A DNA stretch of 64,000 nucleotides from Rallus limicola (taxonomy: Eukaryota > Chordata > Aves > Gruiformes > Rallidae), in contig JAKCOZ010000005.1 in NCBI GenBank assembly GCA_022605955.1, forward strand, positions 54,313,762 to 54,377,761. Direction: 5' to 3'. Positions 1 through 12,400 of this stretch are shown here, piece by piece. The notes beneath the pieces were generated by a model. The model made no database searches, was not told where the DNA came from, and worked only from the letters and a program-made list of their open reading frames with translations. Positions within the stretch are counted from its first letter, which is position 1; each line of letters starts with the position of its first letter. Both the position numbers and the translations under genes were made by a program.

Positions 1-299
1 TTAATGAAAGCATTCTCCAGAGAGGTGGAAAGCTGATGAACCCAACCCAGCTCACCAGAGCCAGAGATGAGGGGTGTGCAGTGCCAAGCAGCGATTGATG
101 CAACAATCCTGAGCCAGTAAGCAGAAAGGACCTGGCCTGGTGAAAGAGGAGTCTAAATCCCACCAGTTTATAGCTAGGGCCTGCCCAAAAACTTGAAGGC
201 AAAAATCAAAAGACCAAAGCTACGTACTTTGTGTCCACCACGAGCCCCACCATGCTCCTGGGTGCTCCTGGCTACAGCATAGCAGTTCTATTAATATGG

Positions 300-830
300 G
301 CTGTAATTTAGCAAGGGAACGAGTCAATGGAATAATATACACCAGATTCATTACTGTCAGCTCACTCAGAATTATGTGTATTAATGACCAGATTATATCT
401 GTTTATATAATACAAATTACCATAGAGTGACTGCAGGCATTGAAACCCTCCGTGTCTGTTTGACACACATAAATAATGGAGGAGCTCACGCTGCATTTGG
501 TACACATGACTAACCTTTTATCCCTGGCACCCCAGTGCAGGCTGGAGCAATGACTGGGGTTTCAAATTCCTCGCTCCAGCTGTCATTAGCCTTGCAAAGC
601 GTTAGTGAATCAGCGGCTAATTGATGTCCTTGTTGGACATTATTTTATTAGTCAGGCCTGGTGAGCATCAAGTGGAATTTTAATGCCCTTCTATCCTTGG
701 GTCCGCGTGGCCATAAGTGTTAGGGCTTGTAAATAATTAATTGCACTCTAAGAGCAATTTTAGGAAAAAGCAAATGAGTTATCCTGTGGGTTTGGGCTGC
801 CACAGCTGGTCCTGGCGTTGTGACCAACAT
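300..830. promoter_or_regulatory. Candidate conserved non-coding element
   Basis: This unique sequence has dense homeodomain-type cores (TAATTA/ATTAAT around 735-745, CTAATTGATG near 617), balanced composition and no coding signal or repeat. The style is that of vertebrate developmental enhancers. No alignment was possible, so the call is an impression. It lies on the distal 3' flank of TALPID3, where synteny predicts DACT1 regulatory DNA. Confidence 0.3.
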
Positions 831-1779
831 AGGAACCTGGTGGAGATAAGATGAGCTCCATGTCAGGTGGAAGGAACAGCCCAAACCTCAGTCCTCCAGT
901 GATGCTGGTTCATGGGGTGGTTAATCAACTAGGTCTAGGGTTCATGTCATCCTCAGGTGTGGATGGTCCTCAGGGGAGATGCCATGGGAAAAATGGAGAA
1001 GCAGGAGGTTGCACATATCCTTCAGAGAAGGTTCAAAGGAAGGTTCAAGGAATAAAGCTGTGCCACGCTGCCGCTTACTCATCAATGTTCAAAAAAATAC
1101 GCCACTGCATCAAGCAACATGTGGTGAGGTATAAAGGATTTTCACAACCTGCTGTGTGGGCTTCTGGATTGTCTGAAAAACCACATGCTGGGTCATGGAG
1201 GGGTTGGGGCTTAATAGCTGTGCCGCTCGCCGGTCAGGGCACCGAGCAGCAACCGCGTGCTGGTCCTGAGCACCTTCCAGCAGCAAGACTGCAGCTGGGG
1301 GACCCAAGGTGACATCAAACCCCTCTGTAAGTGTGGGAAGGAAGGCATTGCTTTGACAGTTTGCACACAGAGCATGTTGCATTGGAAGTACCAGGCGTTT
1401 TGCTTCTACTTTTTGCTTCAAAAACTGGCAAAATGACCTGAAAATTAGCATAGGTTTATAAATCAAGGGCAAAAAGGGATTTTTGCTCTGGTTGAAATGA
1501 ATTTTTCCTTTTTAAACTCTCATCAAATTGTTTTGCCTTTTTGGTTTTTATCAGCACTGGGAAGTCCACCATAAAGCCAGCTCTCCCAAGCTCAGAGATG
1601 GCAGATGTCCTCAATCCCATCCCCTGCTTACTTCTTGGGACTTCTCCCCTGCCTTTCCTTCCTCTACCTGTCTCTCTGTAACTCCTCTGGGGCAGGAATC
1701 CTCTCTTTCCACATGAGTATCCTGCATTTGTTTTCCAGCTGAGCCTTTGAGGAGACAGTGCAGCACAAAAATAAAGAAT

Positions 1780-2130
1780 TTAAAGTAAAACCTTCATCAA
1801 TCTCATGAGATCCTTACTCCAGCCCTGCTTACGTACTGCACGGGCTTTCCAGGAGCCGAGTGAAAATGAGCAGAGAACTTGGGCACACCAGGCTATTCAT
1901 ACATTAGGCAATAATTATAATGTATATTAACTGCCTGGGTGTTGAAAGAGCCCCAGCATGAGATTGCCTCTCTAATAGGAGACAGAAGTGATAAAAGACA
2001 GTAATAGATTGCCTTTCAGATGTGGAATTAAAAGCAGCAACTCATTAGATTATTTTTTTTCACAGCCTCTAATCGCAAGTAGTTTCTTTTCAAGTCAGAT
2101 TTCCATTTCCAAGGCTAAGCTCAGCAACAC
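1780..2130. promoter_or_regulatory. Candidate conserved non-coding element
   Basis: An AT-rich, non-repetitive block with AATAATTATAATG and ATTAGATTATT cores near 1910 and 2045, bounded by ordinary sequence. There is no coding potential: the only open frames are short. The call rests on motif density alone. Confidence 0.25.
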
Positions 2131-2439
2131 AAACAGAAATAAAAGGAGGTGGGGGAAGGGGGTCCTATTCTGACCTCTCCAGCATCACAGGAATGGGGAG
2201 GAACTGTGTTTAGCTCAGCAGTGCTGCCCAGCCAGAGCGGGAGCCCAGGAGCCAGCCCACCTATGCAGCCTTCTGAAGAGACTATCATCAAAAGATCAGG
2301 ATTTGGCAGCTTGCTTTTCCTTTTTCTTAATGCTTAGCTGCAGCCACTGAATTTCCTTTTTTTAAGAGATAGCCTAAAAGATAAAGCTTTTGAATTTGAG
2401 CAATCAAACAAAAAAATGAAGTTACTTCAAAGCAGTGGT

Positions 2440-2760
2440 GGAGATCCTTAAAAACTGACATTTCCACTTACCGATCCAGTTTGTCTCTAGCAAGGAATGC
2501 TTTCCAGACGATTTTTGGCTGCTGTTTTTAAAAGCAAAGCATAGAAAGTGGGAGAAGAAAAAGCTGGGTTTTAGCTGAGCTGGGAAGCACAGTAAATAAC
2601 ATTCATTAGGTTCTCCTAGACAGTTTTAATGACTCAGAGTTTTAAATCGTTCATTCAACATCTTTACAGGCCAAAATGTAGTATGGTTTCAAACTCAAAT
2701 CCTTTGGCAGGAGCTGCATAATCCATAAAACATTTGAAAGGGGGGAGTACAGGGGGAGAG
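2440..2760. promoter_or_regulatory. Possible conserved non-coding element
   Basis: Complex, non-repetitive, AT-leaning sequence with several TTTAAA and ACATTCATTAGG-like motifs and no open frame of note. It is weaker than the neighbouring candidates. Confidence 0.18.
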
Positions 2761-4772
2761 GAAAGGAGGTATAAACTCAGTCTGGGAACGGTGTCGCTGG
2801 TCAGATTTCATCTAAATCAGCTGCAAAGTCCGATTTCTGTCTGTATCGATGGCACCTGAAAATAGAGGAGTGCAGGGCACCTCCACTTCCCCACCCCCAG
2901 ACCCAGGACCAGCACAACCACATGCACATGTTGGCTACCAGTGCTCCCAGAGACCCCAAGCACGGGTTAACCAGGTTTCACTGCCTGTGTTTATAGAAGC
3001 TGAGCTCTTAAACACAGATGGTGATGGCGACATCACAAAAGCTGCATTTTTTTCCACTGTGCTGTCCACCAACCCTGGATGGGAAATAAGCTCTTCAGCA
3101 GATGAAAGCTTTCACAAGATTCATCCACAAAGCCAGGCCTGGGGTTTAGGGCCAGTTTAAGTCTCCCAAAGTGGCATGTTCTATGTCCCTTGGGAGCAGT
3201 CCTGCTGTGTCCTTCCAAGCGGGGTGCAAATGCTGCTGGTCCTGGCAAGCAGGGGGGAGTCTCAGGCAGCTGGGACTCAATCTGTGTCCCAGTGCTGCTC
3301 CTGGGGAGCTGGGGGAATTGAAGGCAACCCCTGCAGCTTGGTCACAGCTCTCCCTGAGGAGCGTGGGGATGCAGGGATAGCCTGGGGGCTCTTCAGGAGC
3401 CCAGCTCCACTAAGTTGAGGCTGGTTTGTAGCAATGCTCATGCTCTGATGCCAGTTGAAGGGAGTTTTCAGCACAGCTTAGTGTCTGACCAGACAGAAGC
3501 GTGAAGCCCGTACGCACAGCCCAGCACAGCCATCATCCACAGGAGCTGGTGGCAGATGTGAGCTCATGCAGCACAGACCTTGCAGCAGCAGCAAGCGGTG
3601 ACATGGAGTAAGTGACACCAGCTCTGCCACAAATCAACCCCCCCACACTCCCCCGGACTGCGTTACAGCTGACCTGCAGCAGCACCCGGATCCCAGCTGT
3701 GCTGGAGCAGGGTGGGGGTGAAGGGCTGTTGTCCTGATGGGAGAGTGAGCTGATGCAACCGAGCTGCACTGTTCCCCAAAAAGAGATTGCTTCCACAAAC
3801 CCCACTGCACCACCTGGGAGGGAGGGAGTGGGGAGAAGGCGGCAGCTGGCAGCTGTGAAGGATGGAGAAATCATGGTGGAGCGTTAAAGGCAGCGCCAGT
3901 TGGCCTGGAAGATGTTCACAGGCATCTCACTGCTGGCCCTGTCCCCAAGGCTGCTCACCCAGGCAGGGATCCTTGGGGAAAACACTCCGTAGAGGAGACT
4001 GTAAGGAAAGTCTTCAGCATTTTGGGAACTGGAGCGAGCTGGGGGAGGGGGAGGTGGATGCAGAGGCACCAGTTCACCCCAGAGTGGGACCCTGAAACTG
4101 AGATAACTTTTGTGATTTTGGTATGAAAGTGCTTGGGATAAGCATGGTCAGGGCCCAGATCTCACCTCCACTGGTGCCATTCAGGAGTGCATCCACTGCT
4201 GTCCGCAGGGGCGTGGGAGCAGACCAAGGCCATGCTTTGCCCAGAGGTGATGAGAAGCAGGGAAGATGCTTTTCTGTGCATCGGTTTGATGAACATGGTG
4301 TTGTGGTTAGAGATGCCTAGGCGAGCCCTGCGAGGGGAGGGAAGAGAACATGCAGGATTTCCCGGTTATCAGCTGTAGCCACCTCCTCCATCTCTGCTGT
4401 CAGACAAGAAAGGGTTTGCAGGAAGGCGCTGTGGTCTGGGCAGGAAAGGGATTTCATCCCTATCACACACACTGCGGCACATCAGGCCCTGCTGATGGTT
4501 TGCCTGCAGCCAACATGCTTTGCCTGGATCAGGCTTACAGCCATGTGTGTTTAATTGCAGCAGCATGTGGGTCGTGCGGGTCACCCAACATGCTCACCCA
4601 CTGGATACTGAACCAGTACCCCAACCTCAAAAGCCCATAAATACAGAGCTCCCCACCACACTCCAGCATGGCTCTGCTCCCCAACTCGGTTCATTCCTCT
4701 GGAGACAAAAGGCTCAAACCCTGTAGCCATTTACTTTAGAGAAATAGGATTGGAACCTAAAAGTAGACATTA

Positions 4773-4784
4773 CCCCCCCCCCCC
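4773..4784. repeat. Poly(C) run, 12 bases
   Basis: Twelve consecutive C (G on the minus strand), followed by CTCC-type sequence. A length-variable homopolymer. Confidence 0.9.
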
Positions 4785-5039
4785 TCCAAAAAATCCCCAT
4801 GGATTAATTTTTGTAGCTAAAGGCTCCCCCTCTGCTCCCCCTTTTCCCCCAGTATCCTGTTGCATGGAGAGCTGTAGCACAAAAAAAATGCACAGCTGAA
4901 AGTAAAGCATCCCCGAGAGAAAACAAGGCAACCAACCCAGTAGTGAGCCCTTCCCTTTACTGCCCCATGTGCTAAATCCATTGGAGATGAGCAGCGCAGA
5001 CAGAGAAGCCCCAGGACTTCCCACTCTCTTGCTCTTTCC

Positions 5040-5350
5040 TGATTACACATTCCCCTCTCCAGGCAGGCAATAAAATTCTGTGACCACATCAACAAAATTA
5101 GATCAATTCCACGGCTACGCATCTGCATTTAAACCGGATCAAATAAATCCTCCTCCTGAAGGAACCCAGGGGAATAGCTCTTTATGGGGGAAGCGTGGAA
5201 GGAGACAGGATCAAATTAAAGATTCAGCCAAATTAAAAGGTTCAATTTTAAAAGAGGCAGGGCCAGGCAAGGAGGAGCCAGGGAACATATTCCTTAACGA
5301 GCTCGGTGGCAGGAGTATCTTTAATAATAGATCTGATGGGGGAACCGTGT
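5040..5350. promoter_or_regulatory. Candidate conserved non-coding element
   Basis: The block has repeated ATCAAA/TTTGAT-like and AGATCAA TCF/SOX-style cores (5101, 5137, 5208), CTTTAATAATAG near 5318, and unusual CpG retention (ACGGCTACGC at 5110). It contains no repeat. An open frame crosses it on the + strand (5080-5352) but has no recognisable domain. The regulatory reading is an inference from composition. Confidence 0.28.
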
Positions 5351-5403
5351 AACCCAGCAGCGTGCAAGGCATTTCCCTCTGCACTGCAATAAAATGAATG
5401 GCA

Positions 5404-5430
5404 TGTGTGTGTGTGTGTCCCTCACACACA
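5404..5430. repeat. (TG)n next to (CA)n, small hairpin
   Basis: TGTGTGTGTGTGTGT is followed within 5 bases by CACACACA, forming a short inverted pair. Confidence 0.85.
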
Positions 5431-5611
5431 GGTGGTTGGTAATTCTCCATCTGAGCCCAAGATTAAATTTCAGTGACCAGGAGAAAAATGTGGCATCGGT
5501 CATTCGGATGGGCCTGATGATGCTGAGCCAATAGCACAGGGAAGGGAGTGTCCTAAAACCAGGGGAAATAATGAATAGTTATGAAAGAAAATGATTCTAG
5601 GGTAGGATGAT

Positions 5612-5695
5612 TCACAGATTCACAGAATTTTCAGGTTTGGAAGGGACCTCCAGAGATCATTGAGTCCAACCCCCAGGATGAGATCGCCAGTAAAT
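5612..5695 (-). mobile_element. CR1 LINE, 3'-end fragment
   Basis: The + strand starts with the inverted CR1 tail (CACAGATTCACAGAAT), then GGTTTGGAAGGGACCTCCAG and GAGTCCAACCCCC. It is heavily 5'-truncated, about 80 bases, and its inner end is diffuse. Confidence 0.8.
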
Positions 5696-7136
5696 TTGCT
5701 GTGCCCCTGCCTGGTCCTGACTTGAAAGTAAACTCAGCAGGAGAAATGCTGACTTCTTCAAAGTATGGGTAAGGATTAAAAAAGAGTTTGATGGGGCTTT
5801 TTTTTTTACCCCAGGCTGTGGCTTGAACTGCTGGGGCAACCTCAAGACAACCACTTAAATATGGACAGAGCTTCTCCTTCATATAAATACTGCAGGATAC
5901 AAAGGTCTTCTTGTGATGAACCCTCAGAGCATTAAAACCACGTGTGTATCACTTAGACGCATCATTTCCCCACCATTTAATTCTGAAAATGGGATTTCTC
6001 TAACTTTTTCTAGGTGGGGGAGCAGAACATAACAGGTAGTTTAGAGCTATAATCCTTCTTTTAGAAAGAAAAAAAAAAGAAAGAAAAAATCCTCCATTGC
6101 AAGGAAAACACAAGTTTTGAATAAAAAATGTAGTTTAAGCCCCTGGTGAGGGAGCTTGGAGCTGAGAGCCTGGGCTGGGGGGTGATACTCTGTTTTGGGA
6201 GGGAGTGCCCCAGCACTGCAGGCAGTGAGCCTCCATGTCCAGCTACCAAGAACAGGCAATGCCCTGTCACACAAAGGCAAAGCCCTCAAGAAAAGAAAAA
6301 AAACCCAAACAACCCACAACAAACCCAAGCCACTTTTTTTTCTAACCTGTGAAGGAAGCAGGGTCCAGTTTTAAAGAGCTTTGAGATATTTCTGCGTGGC
6401 CCCAAGCCTGCCCAAGGGATTCTTCCCAGCACCCAGCATCTCTGCGGGGGCCGTTTGCCAACAGCAATCCCTGCTGGGGATGGGGCAGGGGGGTTACAGA
6501 TGCTCACAGCTTTAATACAGTTATTACAGGCAACGTCACCTCCATCACTGCAGCACGGTTCTGCAGCTCTCCAGGCTTTTTTCAGTCAGTTGCATCAAAA
6601 CTTACTGCCTGATGTTGCATCCCTGAGAGCAGCAGGCCGGCTGACTGCTATCTCCCTTTCCAGGCTGGTGGGGAAACACAGGAGGGGGCAGCGAGAGGAG
6701 GTGTGTGCTCAACTGTGAGCAGGAGGTGAGATTTATGTGAGGAGTTGTGGGAAGGAAGAGAGGAAGGGCTTTGGGGCTCAAGAAAATCTGCAACTATTTT
6801 TTTTCCACGGCCAGTTCCCCTCCTTTGTGCTGCTTTGCGGGCAGCTGGCTGCCAGCAGCACTGTCAAACTCATCACTCTCCTGCCACGGCCACACAGAGG
6901 CTTTCCAGGAGATTCCCAGGCACCAGAGAAGTGCAACAGGGTGCAGGGAAGTGAGTTGGCAGCAAGAAAGGGCAAGAGTTTTGCCAGGCAGACGGGCAGG
7001 TGGGGAAATGGGAGAAAAACAAAGAGAAGAACAATTTGTGCCTGTATCTTCAGCTGCAGCTCAGTCCTTTTTTTCCCCCCTTAATTTTCTTACTTGACTT
7101 CAATACCCCTCTTTTTTCAGCAGCCTGGTTCATTTT
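5696..7136. other. Intergenic DNA, no supported gene
   Basis: Unique sequence with an A/G-rich patch at 6065-6090. Open frames on both strands around 6455-7100 have no domains or paired splice sites. Confidence 0.55.
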
Positions 7137-7563
7137 CCACTCCCCTGCCACAGGCAGGGCCACCAACCTCCAGGCCTGGAGCTACACAAGGTTGCCCAGG
7201 GCCCCATCCAACCTGGCCTTGAACACCCCCAGGGATGGGGCACCCGCCACCACTCTGGGCAGCCCGCTGCACCACCTTACCGCTCTCTCTGTAAAGAACT
7301 TCCCCCTAATACCTCATCTAAACCTTCTCTCCTTTAGCTTCACTCCATCCCCCTTGTCCTGCCATTGTCTACTCTTTTAAAAAGCTGATTCCCCTCCTGT
7401 TCCTCTGCTCCCTTCAGGTACTGGAAGGCTGCAATGAGGTCCCCCTGAAGCCTTCTCTTCTCTACGCTGAACAAGCCCAACTCCCTCAGCCTCTCTTCAT
7501 AGGGGAGGTGCTCCAGCCCTCTGATCATCTTCATGGTCCTCCTGACCCCAGCATCCCTGTCCT
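7137..7563 (-). mobile_element. CR1 LINE fragment lacking its 3' tail
   Basis: The antisense CR1 3' UTR and end of the reverse-transcriptase ORF are recognisable: CTGCCACAGGCAGGGCCACC, then CAACCTGGCCTTGAACACC and CTCTTCATAGGGGAGGTGCT. Read on the minus strand it still translates to the RT C-terminal block ([19 protein letters not shown]). The terminal tail with the GGTTGGAAGGGACC motif is missing, which is unusual for a LINE. The subfamily is the same as the copy at 19012. Confidence 0.9.
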
Positions 7564-9397
7564 GGGAATGGGGAAGTTCTGCCATGGATGTGGATTGGTG
7601 AATTAAGGTAAGAAAAAACTTAGAGAGTCTAGGCACCATGTTATTTTAAAATGTTGAAGTCCAGGATAGCATTAGAGTAAAGGCTTAAGACATTCACAAA
7701 ACCCCTCAAAAGTAAGTGGCTTAGGTGTCACCAGGTCCTTAATGAAGTGGCCTGACCCAGGACCATATTGTCACCATGTCCCACCAGCCACTGGCCACAA
7801 AGAACAAACTAAGTCACTTGGTGCTATCAAAAACATCACCATATGTAGCACAGTTCTAAAGCATCACCTACCAGTCTGAGATGACATCCCAACAACTCCT
7901 GTTAAGAAAACAAAGCAAGTCTTTGGTTCTTATGATTGTGGGGTGAAAACCACTAGAAGCACATTACCTCCTAGACCTGCAATGCTGGAAACAAATGAGA
8001 AGCAAGAGCAATCCCATCCCTACACAACCCCATCCCTACACAGGGGTTTTCTTATCTTGGCCATAAACATTTATTTCAGTTGTTATTTCTGGGGCAATAT
8101 CTTATTTCTTGCTTGTTTTACACCATATGAGACCTGAAGAGTCACCAAGAAGCAAGTGTTGTAACAACTTTAGGATCTGCCAAGATGAGGACCAAGCACA
8201 TGGGATGAATCCCCCAGGACACCTGGGTCTCCAGAATGCCAGCATTTGATTAGAGCATTAAGGAGAAGCTTCCCCCACTGACACTTCACTTTCCCAGCAT
8301 GACCATCCACCGAGTCCTTGTGGCAAAGGGGATTTTTGTACTTTTTTTGAGACTCTTTTGTCCTTAGCAAAGCACTGTTGAAGGCTCCCTGGTGGGAAAC
8401 AGCCAGTTCCCGTGAGCTGGAGTAGCCTGTTCCCATGTGCTGAAATTGCTGCACTCTAAACCAAACATTTTAAAAGCTTTGGCTGCTGCACGGCAAATGC
8501 CCACAATCCCCACTTGGGTAAGTCCCCTGGAAAGCAATTTCTGACAAGTTTTGCTTTATAATTAGAATGTGGCTGCATAAAAAGTTATAAAGAGGCTGCT
8601 CTTAAACTATACTTGTTTCAGCTGTGGGTAAAAAGCCTTTGCTTTAAAGCATGGGGAGGAATCAAGTGGGTAAGAAAGACGACAGCTTCCCCAGCACTTT
8701 CCTGGTGAACTCAGAGAAGCTGAGCCTGGGGAAATGCCCAAATAGGCAGCTCAGATCCATCACTCTTCCATTCAGCCATCCAAAAACACCACCGTGTCCC
8801 CACCACAGCCATGCAGCCCCCACCTTCCTTCTTGCCAAGGGCCTGCTGCACGTTGGCTTCCACTCAAGGATGGCTTCAGAAGGCCCAATTTACCAACAGA
8901 TCAATGGCGCCATCACCTCCAGTCATGCCCCCAGTGGTTTCCCTTCTTTGTGCTGGCCTGCACCTGCCAAGAGCAAGTATTAGAGTTACAGTGAAAAGTA
9001 ATGGAAATTATTTATTCCCATTGTGGAAAGGATCTGCAGGGGGGGAGGTCAGGGACCCCCACACAGGAAGAGCTGTGCTGCTGCTGATACCAGCCTGACT
9101 GAAGGTAGGCTTTGCCAAAACTTAACCACTGGTGAAGGCCTCAGAAGACCAGCAGCCCAAGTGCATTTCACCTCCTCTGGTCACAGATGCGTCATTGCAA
9201 AATTCCTCCCAGTGTTTCTATTTTCCTTTTTATTTTTGTAGCCTCAAACCCACCTAAAAACACTGATTTTTGAGGAGCAGGGGGGATCTCTTTCTATGTT
9301 CAGAAGCAAGAAGTGGATCGACAGAGGACAAGGTAAGGAAAACACCTTTCACATGACTCCCCGTGAACCAAGCGAAGCTTCTGGATCTACAGCATGA
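7564..9397. other. Intergenic DNA, no supported gene
   Basis: Unique sequence with only the small tandem duplication at 8013. Nothing else recognised. Confidence 0.55.
8013..8042. repeat. 16-base tandem duplication
   Basis: CCCATCCCTACACA occurs twice in tandem, with a period of 16 bases. Confidence 0.8.
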
Positions 9398-9465
9398 TCA
9401 CAGACTCACAGAATACCCTGAGTTGGAAAGGAACCATAGAGATCATCAAGTCTAACTCCTGAGAG
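9398..9465 (-). mobile_element. CR1 LINE, short 3'-end fragment
   Basis: GATCACAGACTCACAGAATACCC is followed by GAGTTGGAAAGGAACCATAG and GATCATCAAGTCTAACTCC. Only the last 70 bases or so of a CR1 remain. Confidence 0.75.
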
Positions 9466-12400
9466 AGGCAGAAATCTTTCTTTGCTGCCTCTTTATGGAG
9501 AAATAACCACGATAAACATAATCTGTACAGCAGCTCACGTGCTTAACAAAAGGCAGGCAACAGTTCAGCAGTTTCCTTGCTCCTGAAGGTGGGAAATCTG
9601 TTTGGTTACACTCGCCCCCTTCCCGAGTTGTTGGCATATCCCGAGGAGAGCGTGATATTCCTGTGTTTCATGGAAACAGCATAATGTGACAGAGAGACCT
9701 ACAAACCAAGGACGGGCAGAAAAGCAATGAATACCAACTGCCGTGCTGATCCAATTAGCGAAATGAGAAAACCAAGTCAGCCTTGGGTTTTCACTTAAAG
9801 GTAGCAACGCCTTTGCTGCAGCCTGGGAAGTTCGCAGGCATTGGCAGCGCTCTGAATTCACCTCGTGTAAACTCAGCAGAAAGATGAAAAATATGTTCCT
9901 GCTCCAAGCAAAGCTGATGAGAAGCTGCAAAGTGGCTGAAAGAGGAGTCTGCAGGCAGATTAATGTGGGGATCGACGAAGTAGCCAGAGCAGCCAAATGA
10001 ACTCAGCTGGACGTGTCAGCAGATCAATATGGATACATGAGCAGTTCCCAGCCTGGCTGGTTAGCAAGAGCTTTGGAAACGATGGACTGCTTGGATCCAA
10101 AGCAGCACTTAGAAAATGTGGCCAGAAAATGGGGCTGGAATCAAGGCTGACCTTATCTCCTCACTGTGTGAGGAAGAACCTGAAACAAAAATCAAAGCAC
10201 CCAAATCACCATGGTCCTGGGAGGGCGTTTGCATGTCAGACAGCAGAGCTAGCACCACAATATCCTATAAAAGACACACATGACAGTTTGAGCCAAGGGT
10301 TTTGTGCCAGTAGCTCTCACCCCAGCTTGAGGGATGTTTTCCAAGCTGAGAACTGAATTCAGTTCTAGAGCTGCTACACAATGAAGTCAACACCTGATGT
10401 CCCAAACAGTGACTCTGTCTTGCCTTTCTTAACCCATAACCAAATAAAAAGTTTTAAATCTATTTTTACATGAAGCTCCTGCATCAGTGCTTTGGGCTGC
10501 AGGAACCATGGTTCTTCGGAAATCCTCTTCACAAAAAGCAGGGAGCAGGCTCTGCTGCTGCATGGAGCTCCCCTTCTCCAGAAGCTTGTGAGAAACCTCT
10601 CCTCTCAGTGGGAAGGTGAAGTTGGGCTAGCAAACAATACATCACTGTAATTCACATAGACATTTTGCCACTGCAGCAAGTCTTCATCTGTAAGAGCCAA
10701 CATAGTACTGGTGACTTCAAATCACCTCACTGAAGAATGGGCTTTGACAATCCCCCTGCTGCTGCTGTCTGTGAACCTATCACCTTGAAACTGAGGATAT
10801 GTGAGATTTAATGGAGGCTGTGCTACCCCCGGTAACGGCAGCCCCCGGCCAAGGAGGACAGAGCAGCCCAACCTGACCTGAGGGGATGCAGGGTCACAAA
10901 CCCCAGCCAGTGTGAAGGAAGGCTCAGGCCAGCCTGAGCACCCTAACACTGGGCAAAGGGCCTGGGAGAATGAGCATGGCTGAGGGCAGAGGTGACAGCA
11001 GCAGTAAAACGGGCCGAGCTGGTCACCTAACCAGGGCTGTGTGTGAGGCAGTGTTTGTCACTCTGTAGGGACTGGGGCCAGCACGTAATGGCGACACAGT
11101 GCTGGCTGCAGCTCCCAGCAAATCACAGTCTGCAGGAGATCTCTGTTCTCCAGCTGCCAGTGAAACTTTCGCATCTGGGGACCTTTTCTGTTCAAAGCTC
11201 TCCTAACAGTGCCCTCTGACTATTCCCACAGCAAGCTGCCCTCTCATCATCAGCAGCAGGGAAAGGAGCAGGGCCTCATGGCTGCCTCACCTCTGCCATG
11301 CTGGCTCTGCCAGGCTGTGAGCACAGGCCTCTCCTTGGCCACTCCCTCTGAGATCAACAGAGCGGCTTCACTTTTCAACATGCCCTTCTGTGTTCTGAAA
11401 CTCTGGGCCACACCCCAGCTGAGATGGTGTCATCCCCTGATAGTCATCAGCTCCTGGAGCCACAAGTACCTCTCAAGGGGATGCTGAGATGCTGGCAGCT
11501 CACCCAGGAGCTGTTCCACCAAACTCAGGTATCTTCAATCAGGAGCTCTGAAATCTAAAATACTGTTTTTAAAAGTTGTTTTCAAATGGAGGAGGAGAGT
11601 CCTGCTGGGGGTCAGAGCCAGGCTGGCCACCAGCCCTGCCGTGCAGGATGACATGCAGTAGCACAGATCAACATAATCGGGGCAGCATGGGGCAAAAAAC
11701 AGGATGGTTTGCTCTGTCCTCTGACAAAGCCTGAACCCACAGATTCCCAACCATTCCCCATTACCTCCAGTGATGCCTGAAGGATGCAGGGAAGGACCAG
11801 AAAATGCCAGCAGGGAGATGGGAGCAGGAGGTCCTTTTGCAGCCATTTCTCAGCTCGGCTGGAGCAGATATTGGTGGGGTTTTGGCATGTTCATCCTTCA
11901 GACATCACCTGCGAGCGGTGTGCAGGGAATGGAGCACACCTCCCTCCTTGTCCCCCAGCTCAGAGTGCTCCCACCTGCTGCCACCATCTGGAACAAATCC
12001 CTTGGATGGTACAGCAGCAGAGGATGGGGAGAGGCAGGGGATATGATTGTATTTCATCTCTGCTGCAAGCACCAGGAATCAGTGTATAGACTGGCTTTGT
12101 GGCAACAGCACCTCTAAAGCAGTGTTTCCTGTCTGAGTGAGAAAGCTCTCTTAAATAATAGGCTTAATGAAGGAGAGCTTAAAAACTCTCTCTTTCTAAT
12201 GGAACAGCCCAAATTCCTCATTACTGCATATGCTTGCTGCCCTGAGACACAGCGCTTAATACATCTTGGCATACCGGCATTCGATCTGAGAGCTGAAACA
12301 CCATACCCATCAGTTGTCTGAGGGAGGAATAGTTACCAAATTAAAGACCAACAAGGCCTAAGAGCTGGAAGAGGATTTATCACAGTGGCTTTTGCACTCG

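Larger units (their letters stand above)
831..5611. other. Intergenic DNA, no supported gene
   Basis: Apart from the candidate elements listed separately, I see no exon with paired splice sites, no RNA gene and no CR1. GC content rises between about 3000 and 4700, where several overlapping open frames appear without recognisable domains; these are composition effects. Confidence 0.6.

Noticed and set aside
3033..4726. Cluster of open frames in a GC-richer region, considered as exons of a neighbouring gene
   Set aside because: No consistent splice sites, no domain, no CpG-island density.
9565..9996. 143-codon minus-strand open frame
   Set aside because: No domain and no paired splice sites.
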